A stretch of DNA of 64,000 bases from contig NZ_CP125098.1 of NCBI RefSeq assembly GCF_030020805.1, forward strand, positions 5,045,501 through 5,109,500, read 5' to 3'. Below the pieces are notes generated by a model that saw only the letters and a list, made by a program, of their open reading frames with translations, made no database searches and was not told the origin of the DNA. A program made the translations under genes and the position numbers. This document shows positions 1-6,901 of the stretch, piece after piece. The first letter of the stretch is position 1. Each line of letters begins with the position of its first letter. The DNA is from Paenibacillus sp. RC67. Its GTDB lineage: Bacteria > Bacillota > Bacilli > Paenibacillales > NBRC-103111.

Positions 1-771
1 AAGTATCAAAAACAAAGATGTTACATACAACAAGACTCCCGGAATGGAGCTCAAAGAAACGATGAGCTTCAGGTTATCGGCTCCATGCTGAGCTGCTATC
101 CAAATCCAGAGCGACAACCCGGCAAAGATTGGCAAGGAGCCAATCTGCGCGAACCGAAGTCGCTTTTTCAATTTCCCGATGCTTCGGATCCAGTCGGCCT
201 TCGCTGCTAGAAATCCGGCCAGGAACATGATGAAGATTAAGGTCACATCTGAGATCGCCAAATCGACCACGTTGGATAACGTACCTGCTCCCCCCATAGT
301 GAGTTTAAGGATGAGCGCAAGCATGTAAACACCGGTGATTCCTGCAAGCCAATTGCGAATGGTTGTCGCCTTGGCTCGGTAAAAAGGAAGTAATAACAGA
401 CCGATCAACGCGTATGCGGGCAATATAGTGCCCCAGAAGACAAGGGTATGGATAACTCCTATCAGGAGGAGCACGAGCAAGCGGCGCGTAAACCGCTTGA
501 TTGGCTTGTCCCCTCTACTCTCAGCGCGCGAGGCGAAAATGTAGAAGCCAACTCCGAACAAGAACGAGAAGATAGAGAAAAATTTCTTTTCTACGAATAT
601 AATAATCAGGGTGTCAATTACTTGATTGATTCCGGTGTATTCTGGTATTATCATCCCTTCGGTAAGGATAATATATCCTTTTACATTAATAAACAAAATT
701 CCGAATAACGCAAGTCCCCGAATGATATCCAAAGCTATTATCCTATCTTGCTGTGGAATGGATGGTTTCAT
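1..771 (-). CDS. DUF418 family membrane protein, C-terminus outside the window
   Basis: The minus strand is open from an ATG at 771 to the window edge, giving 257 residues of a longer protein. It starts with the family hallmark LDIIRGLALFGILFINV, followed by several hydrophobic segments typical of multi-pass DUF418 (YeiB/YxaH-like) proteins, and a positively charged RFTRR loop. AAGGAG lies 9 bases before the ATG. The gene follows the YxeA-like gene by 27 bases on the same strand, so it probably belongs to that operon. The function of DUF418 proteins is not settled; some are thought to take part in transport. The family call is strong and the role unknown. Confidence 0.85.
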   Translation of the reverse strand, partial: MKPSIPQQDRIIALDIIRGLALFGILFINVKGYIILTEGMIIPEYTGINQVIDTLIIIFVEKKFFSIFSFLFGVGFYIFASRAESRGDKPIKRFTRRLLVLLLIGVIHTLVFWGTILPAYALIGLLLLPFYRAKATTIRNWLAGITGVYMLALILKLTMGGAGTLSNVVDLAISDVTLIFIMFLAGFLAAKADWIRSIGKLKKRLRFAQIGSLPIFAGLSLWIWIAAQHGADNLKLIVSLSSIPGVLLYVTSLFLIL

Positions 772-798
772 ACTGATTTGCTCCTTATGATCTTTCAA

Positions 799-1158
799 TT
801 ATTTCAAATACTGACTTGCTTTTGCGGGCAGCTCTGCTTTTGTTACTTCCTGGTAAGAGGTCACGTTTTTTTCTTCTTTTACAAACAGACTAAGATATGC
901 TTTTTCCCTAAGTAGCTTTGGGGCGGAGAACTTCAATGTTTTTTGCTGTCCGTTCTTATCGAAAGCAGGCAGCTCGTATTCGTATCTCACTAAGATTTCT
1001 CCGCTATCGATTTTATCTTCAAGCTTCTTTCCTTGCCCTTGAATCTGCGTATAATAGACGTCTGTCCCTAGTCGGTTTAGATTAACGTTCTGTAATAAGA
1101 ACAAACCTCCAACTGCAAGTGCCGCGATGACGATTATAGAAATGATGATTTTTTTCAT
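799..1158 (-). CDS. yxeA: YxeA-like small secreted or membrane-tethered protein (DUF1093)
   Basis: This encodes 119 residues with an N-terminal hydrophobic helix (about residues 3-22) and a small extracytoplasmic domain with the family pattern DVYYTQI...YEYELPAFDKNG...LKLREKAYL-like, typical of YxeA/DUF1093. I chose the ATG at 1158 because GGGAGAGGG sits directly upstream; an upstream in-frame start would overlap the permease gene. In B. subtilis, yxeA lies downstream of yxdLM, and the order here is the same, which supports both calls. Its molecular role is unknown. It is probably translated from the ABC transporter mRNA. Confidence 0.8.
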   Translation of the reverse strand: MKKIIISIIVIAALAVGGLFLLQNVNLNRLGTDVYYTQIQGQGKKLEDKIDSGEILVRYEYELPAFDKNGQQKTLKFSAPKLLREKAYLSLFVKEEKNVTSYQEVTKAELPAKASQYLK

Positions 1159-1177
1159 AGCCCTCTCCCGTTCCCTG

Positions 1178-3112
1178 TTAAGCATTCGATTTGATGGCAA
1201 TTTTGTAATAACTATTGACGGTTAACAAATAATAAGCGATGTATATGCAAGCATATGCGCCTATGCAGAGGAAGACGGGTATCGCCAGATTGGATTGGAT
1301 GAGCCTAGAAAGGGCCGTTAAAGCAACAGCGCAATGAGCAATTCCCGCGATTAATGGCAGGGCAAACACGAACAACATTTGGTTAGCGATCGATTTGCGA
1401 ATTTCTTTTTTGTTTACTCCGATTTTGTGCAAAATGACGTAACGCTCCTTGTCTGAATTGGCTTCCGTCAGTTGTTTAAAGTAAATGATGCTCCCCGTGG
1501 CGGCGAGAAAAACCAATCCCAGGAATCCTCCCATAAAAATGATTAACCCGGTGGATTCCATTCCTGCGGCATAATCCGTATAGAAACTGGAGAAGTACGC
1601 TTCTCGCGGCAGTAAGGATTGAACATCACCGGACAGTGGCTTGGCGTCGTCTTCGTGTGTGATCTTGTAAGATTCCATATTCACGAGCGGGGTTTCTTTT
1701 TGCAATTCGGCAAATACCTCATCGCTAACGACGACCGCTGTATTCGCCGTCCGAAGGTTCAGGACGTTATATCGCTTTAAGCTTTTAAAAGTAACGTTCT
1801 CCGTAAGCTCCTTCGCTTTTAATGAAATCGTCGAGCCTACATACTCAGGCGATAGTCCTTCGTAATATCCTGCGTCCAACACAGCCGCTTCTTGTCCTTT
1901 CAGTGACAGCGAATCGTTTCTTTGCTGTACTTCAGTCAGCTTATTAAATGCCGTATTGGATATGAGCGTATAATTTACGATATTGCTGGAGATTTTACTG
2001 TTCAGGTCCGTAATATCAACCTTCATTTGCAGTGTCGGAATGCTCACATGATAAACAACCTCATGTTTCTTATCGTGCGAAATCCGATCGTCAACTTCAC
2101 TCGCTATGCGAGGGTTGTTCGTTATAAACATCATGCTGTTGGGATCGGCAAGCTCAACATTGCTTCGGTTGTTGTAATAAAAGCTGTACGCTGTTCCGAC
2201 GGCCGTCAATGTCGTAGCGCTTAGGACCGCGATGATCGTTAACGTACGAGCGTTTCCTTTCATGCGGTACAGAAGCTGGGAGGTGCTGATGAGATGAATG
2301 CCATTCCAAAATCTCTTTTTGTTTTTTCGGGCTATCTTTAACAAGTACACGATGAACGTACTGTACAATAAATAAGTGCCTACGATCACGGTGGCGCATA
2401 TGACCAGCGGTGTGACCATGAAGCCCATGTTTCGCCAAATGGCGGACTCCATTATGTTTTGAAGGGCCAGCCAATAGCCGACGCCGATCAATATTAGGGC
2501 TAACAATGCTATGGTCCAAGAGGCCTTCGGCTCTTGCTCCCCTTCTTTGTCTGCCTGAAACAGCTCAATTAATTTGAACCGATAAATCAATCTGTACCCA
2601 TGGAACGAAGTAATGACGGTAATCACGGTGAATACAACGACTGTATTAATTATGGCCTGAGGCGAGATATGAAAATTTGCAATCACGTCGTAGCCCATGA
2701 CTTTCATCAAAACCGATACGAAAAGTTGGGACAATATTGACCCAAGCAACATGCCAATGATGAGGGCTAAGATCCCCATAATAAAGTTTTCATAGAACAG
2801 CATCCTGCCGATTTGCTTCTTCCGCACACCCAGCAAAGAGTAAAGGCCGACTTCTTTTTTACGCTTCCTAGTGAAGAAGGAATTGGAGTACCAGATGAAA
2901 ATAGCTACGAATATCATTAAGACCACGGAAGCTCCAGTAAAGACGGAGCTGATTTTGGGTGAACTGTCCGATGTAGCTAGAATCGTTGAATCGTATTTTA
3001 ACGAAACGAAGGTAAAGTAAACGACGATACTAAAAATCATTGAAGCAAAGTACAGGAAGTAGTTGGTGAAGTTTTTCCGAATGTTTTTTCCTGCAAGCTG
3101 AAATAACGTCAT
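1178..3112 (-). CDS. yxdM: BceB/YxdM-type ABC transporter permease (FtsX family)
   Basis: This 644-residue membrane protein has the layout of BceB-type permeases: an N-terminal helix (about 20-40), an FtsX core near residues 55-190, further helices, a large extracellular domain (about 310-520) and three C-terminal helices. The motif KKEVGLYSLLGVRKKQIGRM is characteristic of FtsX transporters. It directly abuts the ATPase gene (one base apart in coordinates) and precedes YxeA. BceAB-type transporters sense and remove antimicrobial peptides, and in B. subtilis YxdLM responds to LL-37. The substrate here is inferred only. No cognate sensor kinase or regulator is encoded next to it, which is unusual for the family. 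Confidence 0.88.
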   Translation of the reverse strand: MTLFQLAGKNIRKNFTNYFLYFASMIFSIVVYFTFVSLKYDSTILATSDSSPKISSVFTGASVVLMIFVAIFIWYSNSFFTRKRKKEVGLYSLLGVRKKQIGRMLFYENFIMGILALIIGMLLGSILSQLFVSVLMKVMGYDVIANFHISPQAIINTVVVFTVITVITSFHGYRLIYRFKLIELFQADKEGEQEPKASWTIALLALILIGVGYWLALQNIMESAIWRNMGFMVTPLVICATVIVGTYLLYSTFIVYLLKIARKNKKRFWNGIHLISTSQLLYRMKGNARTLTIIAVLSATTLTAVGTAYSFYYNNRSNVELADPNSMMFITNNPRIASEVDDRISHDKKHEVVYHVSIPTLQMKVDITDLNSKISSNIVNYTLISNTAFNKLTEVQQRNDSLSLKGQEAAVLDAGYYEGLSPEYVGSTISLKAKELTENVTFKSLKRYNVLNLRTANTAVVVSDEVFAELQKETPLVNMESYKITHEDDAKPLSGDVQSLLPREAYFSSFYTDYAAGMESTGLIIFMGGFLGLVFLAATGSIIYFKQLTEANSDKERYVILHKIGVNKKEIRKSIANQMLFVFALPLIAGIAHCAVALTALSRLIQSNLAIPVFLCIGAYACIYIAYYLLTVNSYYKIAIKSNA

Positions 3113-3868
3113 TTACCGCCCACCTCCAAGTGAAGCAAGAACATCCAATATTTGCTGAAAAAATTCCTGCCGCGATTGCTGATGCTTATGAATTTCCGCG
3201 TACATGTTGCCGTCTTTAATAAATAAGATTCGCTTGCAGAAGCTTGCGGCAAACGCGTCATGTGTCACCATGATGATGGTTGAACGCTGCCGTTCGTTAA
3301 GTAGGGTCAGACTTTCGAGCAGGCTGGCAGACGATTTCGAATCCAGTGCACCCGTTGGCTCGTCCGCTAGGATCAGGCTCGGATTGGCAACAATGGCGCG
3401 GGATGCGGCCGTCCGCTGTTTCTGGCCCCCTGAGATGTGATAGGGATATTTCTCGAGGATGTCTCGAATGCCAAACGTATCGGAGATTTCATGGACACGT
3501 GCTTCGATTTCCTTGACAGGAACCTTTGATAAGGCAAGTGGAAGCAAAATGTTCTCCTTCACCGTCAACGTATCGAGAAGGTTATAGTCCTGAAAAATAA
3601 AGCCAAGCTGATTGCGGCGAAAGTCCGACAATTGCTCCTCGTTCATCTTCAAGATATTTTGACCGGCGATGAAGATTTCTCCGGATGATGGGGTATCAAT
3701 AGTAGACAAGATATTGAGCAAGGTTGATTTCCCTGCCCCTGAAGGCCCCATGATGCCGATAAACTCGCTTTCTTTCACTTCCAGATCTATATCTTCCAGC
3801 GCCTTATATTGATTTTCTTTCGTGCCATATACTTTTTGAACGTTGTTTGCCAGTAAGACAGTTTTCAT
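3113..3868 (-). CDS. yxdL: BceA/YxdL-type ABC transporter ATP-binding protein
   Basis: This 251-residue ATPase belongs to the LolD/MacB/BceA class. Visible motifs are Walker A GPSGAGKST (about 42-50), the Q-loop FIFQDYNLLD, signature SGGQKQRTAASRAI, Walker B LILADEPTGALD and the H-loop MVTHD. The signature reads RTAASRAI where RVAAARAL is more usual. The ATG at 3868 is preceded by AGGAGG. It pairs with the permease that follows immediately, forming an exporter for peptide antibiotics by family analogy. A promoter with phased direct repeats lies just upstream at 3901-3953. Confidence 0.9.
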   Translation of the reverse strand: MKTVLLANNVQKVYGTKENQYKALEDIDLEVKESEFIGIMGPSGAGKSTLLNILSTIDTPSSGEIFIAGQNILKMNEEQLSDFRRNQLGFIFQDYNLLDTLTVKENILLPLALSKVPVKEIEARVHEISDTFGIRDILEKYPYHISGGQKQRTAASRAIVANPSLILADEPTGALDSKSSASLLESLTLLNERQRSTIIMVTHDAFAASFCKRILFIKDGNMYAEIHKHQQSRQEFFQQILDVLASLGGGR

Positions 3869-3900
3869 AAAGCAATCCTCCTAGTTTCTCTACTAAGACA

Positions 3901-3953
3901 ATTATAGTTCTCCTACCTTACACCGTTTTAATACGAACCTTACAGGAACCTTA
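3901..3953 (-). promoter_or_regulatory. Activator-type promoter of the yxdLM-like operon with phased direct repeats
   Basis: On the minus strand a perfect TATAAT (3906-3901) lies about 30 bases before the ATPase start, but no recognisable -35 box sits 16-18 bases upstream. Instead the exact 8-mer TAAGGTTC occurs twice at 11-bp spacing (3953-3946 and 3942-3935), with a further TGTAAGG copy at 3922-3916, exactly 22 bp from the matching TGTAAGG at 3944-3938. Direct repeats with 11-bp phase are the binding mode of OmpR/PhoB-family response regulators, the class that controls BceAB transporters. The regulator must be encoded elsewhere. Confidence 0.6.
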
Positions 3954-3975
3954 AAAAGGTAGAGGATCGCATTGT

Positions 3976-4017
3976 TATACTGTGATTGACATGATTGCAG
4001 TTATAACATATACTGTG
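3976..4017 (+). promoter_or_regulatory. SigA-type promoter of the nitroreductase gene with a repeated 9-mer
   Basis: TTGACA (3986-3991), a 17-base spacer and TATACT (4009-4014) form a near-consensus vegetative promoter reading toward the nitroreductase. The 9-mer TATACTGTG occurs at 3976-3984 and again at 4009-4017, 33 bp (three helical turns) apart, so one copy covers the -10 and one flanks the -35. This could be a repressor operator; the adjacent Rrf2 gene is a candidate regulator by proximity only. Confidence 0.6.
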
Positions 4018-4108
4018 CTTATAAATGCGCAGTTAACGAGCGGGTTATGAAATGTCGGTTCGTTGATAAAAAAAGCGCACATCTAAATTTGGAAGGATGG
4101 AGAGTTAT

Positions 4109-4762
4109 ATGTCTATTCAAGTTGGGCAAGCGGTTTTATTTTCACATGTAGTAAAGGATCGTCATTCAGTAAGAAAATATGATGCGAATTGGACTATTTC
4201 CAAGGAAGAAATGACAGATCTTTTGCAGGAAGCTACCCTCGCTCCCTCAGGTGCTAATATGCAGCCTTGGAGGTTCCTTGTAATCGATGATGCAGAGCTC
4301 AAAAAACAGCTGCTGCCGATAGCATACAATCAGGAGCAAGTAATTCAGGCTTCTGCAGTCGTAGCCATTCTGGGTGATTTGCAGGCAATCGATAAAGCGG
4401 AGCAAATTTATAGCGCGGCTGTAGATGCCGGGTATATGAGTGAACAGGCTAAAGAACAAATGCTGAAAAATTTGCGTGGATTTTATGCAGATCCTACGTC
4501 TGAGGTTGTTAAACGTGCATCACTAATCGACGGTGGTCTCGTCTCGATGCAATTAATGCTATCGGCCAAAGCAAGGGGCTATGACACGGTTCCGATGGCT
4601 GGATATGATGAAAAAGCGCTTAGAAGTGCATTTCAAATTTCCGATCGCTACTCTGTTGTTATGCTGATTGCAGTAGGAAAAGCGGCTCAAGAGGCTCATA
4701 AGACAGTGCGCCTACCAGTGGAGGAAGTTACCTTCTGGAATGCAATTCCTGAAGAAGTCTAA
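4109..4762 (+). CDS. Nitroreductase family protein (FMN-dependent NAD(P)H oxidoreductase)
   Basis: This 217-residue protein is of normal length for the nitroreductase family. The N-terminal RHSVRKYD and the APSGANMQPWRFLVI segment match FMN-phosphate and substrate-binding motifs of the NfsB/YdgI group, and the C-terminal half has AKARGYDTVPMAGYDE, also typical. I chose the ATG at 4109 because GGAAGG (4091-4096) and GGAGAG (4099-4104) lie before it; an in-frame ATG at 4097 would be directly adjacent to the GGAAGG. Such enzymes reduce nitroaromatics or quinones with NAD(P)H in the cytoplasm. The physiological substrate cannot be read from sequence. The Rrf2 regulator downstream on the same strand may sense redox or nitrosative stress. 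Confidence 0.88.
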   Translation: MSIQVGQAVLFSHVVKDRHSVRKYDANWTISKEEMTDLLQEATLAPSGANMQPWRFLVIDDAELKKQLLPIAYNQEQVIQASAVVAILGDLQAIDKAEQIYSAAVDAGYMSEQAKEQMLKNLRGFYADPTSEVVKRASLIDGGLVSMQLMLSAKARGYDTVPMAGYDEKALRSAFQISDRYSVVMLIAVGKAAQEAHKTVRLPVEEVTFWNAIPEEV

Positions 4763-4797
4763 ACGTTTGGTTAATAGTTGAACGTTGGTCCAGCTTG

Positions 4798-4826
4798 TTG
4801 TTCATCTCCGCGAAAACTATTATAAT
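4798..4826 (+). promoter_or_regulatory. Probable SigA promoter of the Rrf2 regulator
   Basis: TTGTTC (4798-4803), a 17-base spacer and a perfect TATAAT (4821-4826) lie about 80 bases before the Rrf2 start. An AACGTT pair flanking a 13-base spacer lies upstream near 4762-4785. No terminator is visible between the nitroreductase and this promoter, so readthrough is possible. Confidence 0.5.
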
Positions 4827-4906
4827 GAGCTTACGAAACAAGATAAGTAATACAACAACATCGCACCAAGCTATCGTAGAGTGATTTATAATAAGGAGTG
4901 ACCGAC

Positions 4907-5347
4907 ATGGGTATGACGAATCGGGGGATACCTATAGGACCTCGCCGTTTCGTAATTGCTATACATGCATTGGTGTGGCTGGCCCGAAGCGAAGGGCTTC
5001 TCCCCAGCTCGGCGATCGCTTGCCAGGTCAATTCACATGCGACTTTTTTGCGGAGAGTCCTTCAGGTTTTAACTCAAGCGGGGATGGTAGAAGCAAGAGA
5101 AGGTAGAGACGGTGGATATGCACTCGGCAAATCGGCCAGCGAAATTACGTTAGCTGACGTCTATGTCGCGCTCAAGACCGAATGTACAGAGTTGGAAGAC
5201 AATGATAATTGCAGTGAGGCCGACAAGCAGTTGGATTCTATGCTCGTCACTATATTATTCGATGCGGAGCAGCAAACGATTGAACACCTTCGTCAATTTA
5301 CGATAGCCGATATCATGACGCGTATCCCTTTATGCGATAATAGTTGA
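4907..5347 (+). CDS. Rrf2 family transcriptional regulator
   Basis: This 146-residue protein has an N-terminal winged helix-turn-helix (RFVIAIHALVWLARSEG, SHATFLRRVLQVLTQAGMVEA) followed by the wing REGRDGGYALGK, the standard Rrf2/IscR signature. I chose the ATG at 4907 because AAGGAG lies 8 bases upstream; the longer form would start from a GTG inside that site. Only two cysteines (CTELEDNDNC) lie in the region where IscR and NsrR carry three Fe-S ligands, so a [2Fe-2S] cluster with three Cys ligands is unlikely and it is closer to YwnA/CymR-like members. It follows the nitroreductase on the same strand and probably regulates it or itself. Confidence 0.85.
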   Translation: MGMTNRGIPIGPRRFVIAIHALVWLARSEGLLPSSAIACQVNSHATFLRRVLQVLTQAGMVEAREGRDGGYALGKSASEITLADVYVALKTECTELEDNDNCSEADKQLDSMLVTILFDAEQQTIEHLRQFTIADIMTRIPLCDNS

Positions 5348-5359
5348 ATTATAGGTTTT

Positions 5360-5376
5360 AAAAAAATCCGTGCAGC
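5360..5376. terminator. Left half of an intrinsic terminator split by the IS element
   Basis: The bases AAAAAATCCGTGC (to 5373) form the left arm of a 13-bp hairpin. The right arm GCACGGATTTTTT is at 6678-6690, beyond the IS. Removing the IS and one copy of the AGC target duplication restores a perfect stem with a three-base AGC loop and T-runs on both strands, so it served both the Rrf2 gene and the convergent kinase gene. Confidence 0.85.
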
Positions 5377-5401
5377 TGGTCATACCCCTGTCAAGTAGAC
5401 A
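5377..5401 (+). repeat. Left terminal inverted repeat of the IS element
   Basis: This begins TGGTCATACCCC and contains TCAAGTAGACA at its inner end. It pairs with the reverse complement of 6650-6674 at about 20 of 25 positions. Confidence 0.85.
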
Positions 5402-5412
5402 GATGAAAAAAG

Positions 5413-6264
5413 CTAAGCTGCCAACGCGCACCGGTACTCTATCGGTGCACGTTGTTTTAATTTGGCTTGAAAACGGTGGTAGTTGTACTCGTAAATATAT
5501 TCTTCCACGGCTTGCCGAATTGCCGCTCCTGAATTAAACTGGTTGAGGTACAACTTCTCTGTTTTGAGATGCGAAAAGAAGGATTCGATGCACGCGTTAT
5601 CCAGGCAGGTTGCTTTGCGAGAGTGGCTGCCTTTAACGCCGAATGCCTCTAATCGTGTGTTGTACGCCTGAGACGTGTATTGGAAGCCCTGGTCCGAATG
5701 GAGCACGGCCTCTGAGACGTCTCTTTTTCTTGTCCACTGCGTAATCGTATCCAGCACAAGCTGGAGATTGTTACGTTCAGACAATTGCCAAGCGACAATC
5801 TCGTTGTTGAAAAGATCTTGAATAACAGATAAGTAATGGAAATTCGTTCCATCGGAAATATAGGTAATATCCGTGACCATTTTTTGCTGCGGTGCCGTAG
5901 CATGGAATTGTCGCTTTAAACGATTTGGATACACAACAGAAGGCGTGTAGTTGGACTGTTTCCGCTTCCTACGTATGACCGACTGGATCGATAATTCTTT
6001 CATGATCCGGCATACTTTCTTGTGATTTACTTTGTAGCCAGCCTCCCGCAAGGCGGTCGTCATCCGAGGGTAGCCATAGTAGGGATGTGCAAAATGGATG
6101 GCCATCATGTGTTCCTTGATCTCATGATCCTTTTCTTGACTTGCCTTTCGCTGAGGCTGTGTGGCTCTCCATTTGTAATAACTGGACCGTGGTATTCCCG
6201 CAATAGCTAACAGGACTGTAATGCCGTGCTGGTGGCGCAGCTCCTCCATGATTTCATAATTCAT
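5413..6264 (-). CDS. IS3-family transposase OrfB (DDE integrase)
   Basis: This 283-residue protein has the rve integrase fold: the HTH_21-like segment HPYYGYPRMTTALREAGY at about 60-77, then catalytic residues in VTDITYIS (first D), LHSDQGFQYTS (second D) and NACIESFFSHLKTE (E), and the C-terminal EYIYEYNYHRFQ block. All three acidic residues are present. Its ATG overlaps the orfA stop by four bases (ATGA). It can also be reached by -1 frameshifting at the slippery heptamer in orfA, giving an OrfAB fusion, which is the active transposase in IS3 elements. Confidence 0.93.
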   Translation of the reverse strand: MNYEIMEELRHQHGITVLLAIAGIPRSSYYKWRATQPQRKASQEKDHEIKEHMMAIHFAHPYYGYPRMTTALREAGYKVNHKKVCRIMKELSIQSVIRRKRKQSNYTPSVVYPNRLKRQFHATAPQQKMVTDITYISDGTNFHYLSVIQDLFNNEIVAWQLSERNNLQLVLDTITQWTRKRDVSEAVLHSDQGFQYTSQAYNTRLEAFGVKGSHSRKATCLDNACIESFFSHLKTEKLYLNQFNSGAAIRQAVEEYIYEYNYHRFQAKLKQRAPIEYRCALAA

Positions 6265-6590
6265 TCGTTGGGTTGGCGCTTCTCCTTTACTAGATTTGGA
6301 TACCGCTTTTTTAAGTAATCCACCTGCGCCTTCAGGTAATCTCGTTCTTCCTCAATGCTTTGGAAGGACGTGCGTGGCCGCCCTTTCATTGGATTTGGCT
6401 CACTTTTACGCACATCGAACGACTCTCCGTTTTGCCATTTCCTCACCCACACCTTCAGTTGAGAACAGTTACGGATCCCTTCTCGCTGAGCTACCACCTT
6501 GTAACTCGCAGAACCCTCTACATACGCTCTAACCGCCTTTAATTTGAATTCTTCTGTGTACGTTTGAAATGTTTGTCCTTTTTTAGCCAT
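6261..6590 (-). CDS. IS3-family transposase OrfA (helix-turn-helix)
   Basis: This 109-residue protein starts at the ATG at 6590 (MAKKGQTFQTYTEEFK) and has an N-terminal helix-turn-helix (EEFKLKAVRAYVEGSASYKVVAQREGI) and a C-terminal leucine-zipper-like segment (EEERDYLKAQVDYLKKRY). It binds the IS ends. An in-frame extension up to 6890 runs out of the IS into host DNA and is not part of the gene. A -1 slippery heptamer lies near its 3' end. Confidence 0.88.
   Translation of the reverse strand: MAKKGQTFQTYTEEFKLKAVRAYVEGSASYKVVAQREGIRNCSQLKVWVRKWQNGESFDVRKSEPNPMKGRPRTSFQSIEEERDYLKAQVDYLKKRYPNLVKEKRQPNE
6306..6312 (-). promoter_or_regulatory. Programmed -1 frameshift site (A AAA AAG)
   Basis: In orfA the codons TTA AAA AAG place the canonical slippery heptamer A-AAA-AAG in the right phase (6312 down to 6306). 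After a -1 slip the frame stays open through to the orfB ATG with no stop codon, encoding AVSKSSKGEAPTQR before orfB. This is the known IS3/IS150 strategy for making OrfAB. Confidence 0.8.
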
Positions 6591-6649
6591 AAAAAAATCC
6601 CCTCCAAGTGGCACTCGAGCCTCCATGATAACATGAAGGTTTTTTTGAG

Positions 6650-6674
6650 TGTCTACTTGAAGGGGATAATACCA
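6650..6674 (-). repeat. Right terminal inverted repeat of the IS element
   Basis: Read on the minus strand this starts TGGTATTATCCCC and contains TCAAGTAGACA. It is followed on the plus strand by the AGC target duplicate at 6675-6677. Confidence 0.85.
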
Positions 6675-6690
6675 AGCGCACGGATTTTTT
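6675..6690. terminator. Right half of the terminator split by the IS element
   Basis: AGC plus GCACGGATTTTTT is the complementary arm of the sequence at 5360-5373. In the present state the two arms are 1.3 kb apart. From here to 6901 I see no convincing gene or signal. Confidence 0.8.
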
Positions 6691-6901
6691 GTTCTATTTA
6701 CACGTGGTCTCATTGAAAGATAACAACACTGAAACACAATTTCAGTCGGATACAAGTTCAGCAATTTTGCCAAAAACACCACCAAAATTGGGACGCTCAT
6801 GACGCCTACCCTTCTGTAATAGGTCAAGTAAGGAAATATGAGGACGGCCAATTGGCCATGAGAACCGGCAGATTCAGAAAAGTACGGCATATGGACTCAG
6901 G

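Larger units (their letters stand above)
5377..6674 (-). mobile_element. Complete IS3-family (IS150-group-like) insertion sequence, 1298 bp
   Basis: The element carries orfA and orfB on the minus strand, starts with TGG and ends with CCA, and has 25-bp imperfect terminal inverted repeats (5377-5401 and 6650-6674, 20 of 25 matching by eye; the inner TCAAGTAGACA is identical). A 3-bp direct repeat AGC flanks it (5374-5376 and 6675-6677), as usual for IS3 elements. Both reading frames and the DDE motif are intact, so it looks potentially active and the insertion recent. It sits exactly in the loop of a terminator hairpin. The group assignment is from the ORF style and is moderate. Confidence 0.92.

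Noticed and set aside
448..708. Plus-strand 86-codon frame
   Set aside because: It lies antisense to the DUF418 gene, whose hydrophobic family signature and ribosome site are clear. It is a shadow frame.
6591..6890. N-terminal extension of the IS orfA into host DNA
   Set aside because: The extension crosses the IS end and target duplication, so it cannot be part of the element. OrfA starts at the ATG at 6590.
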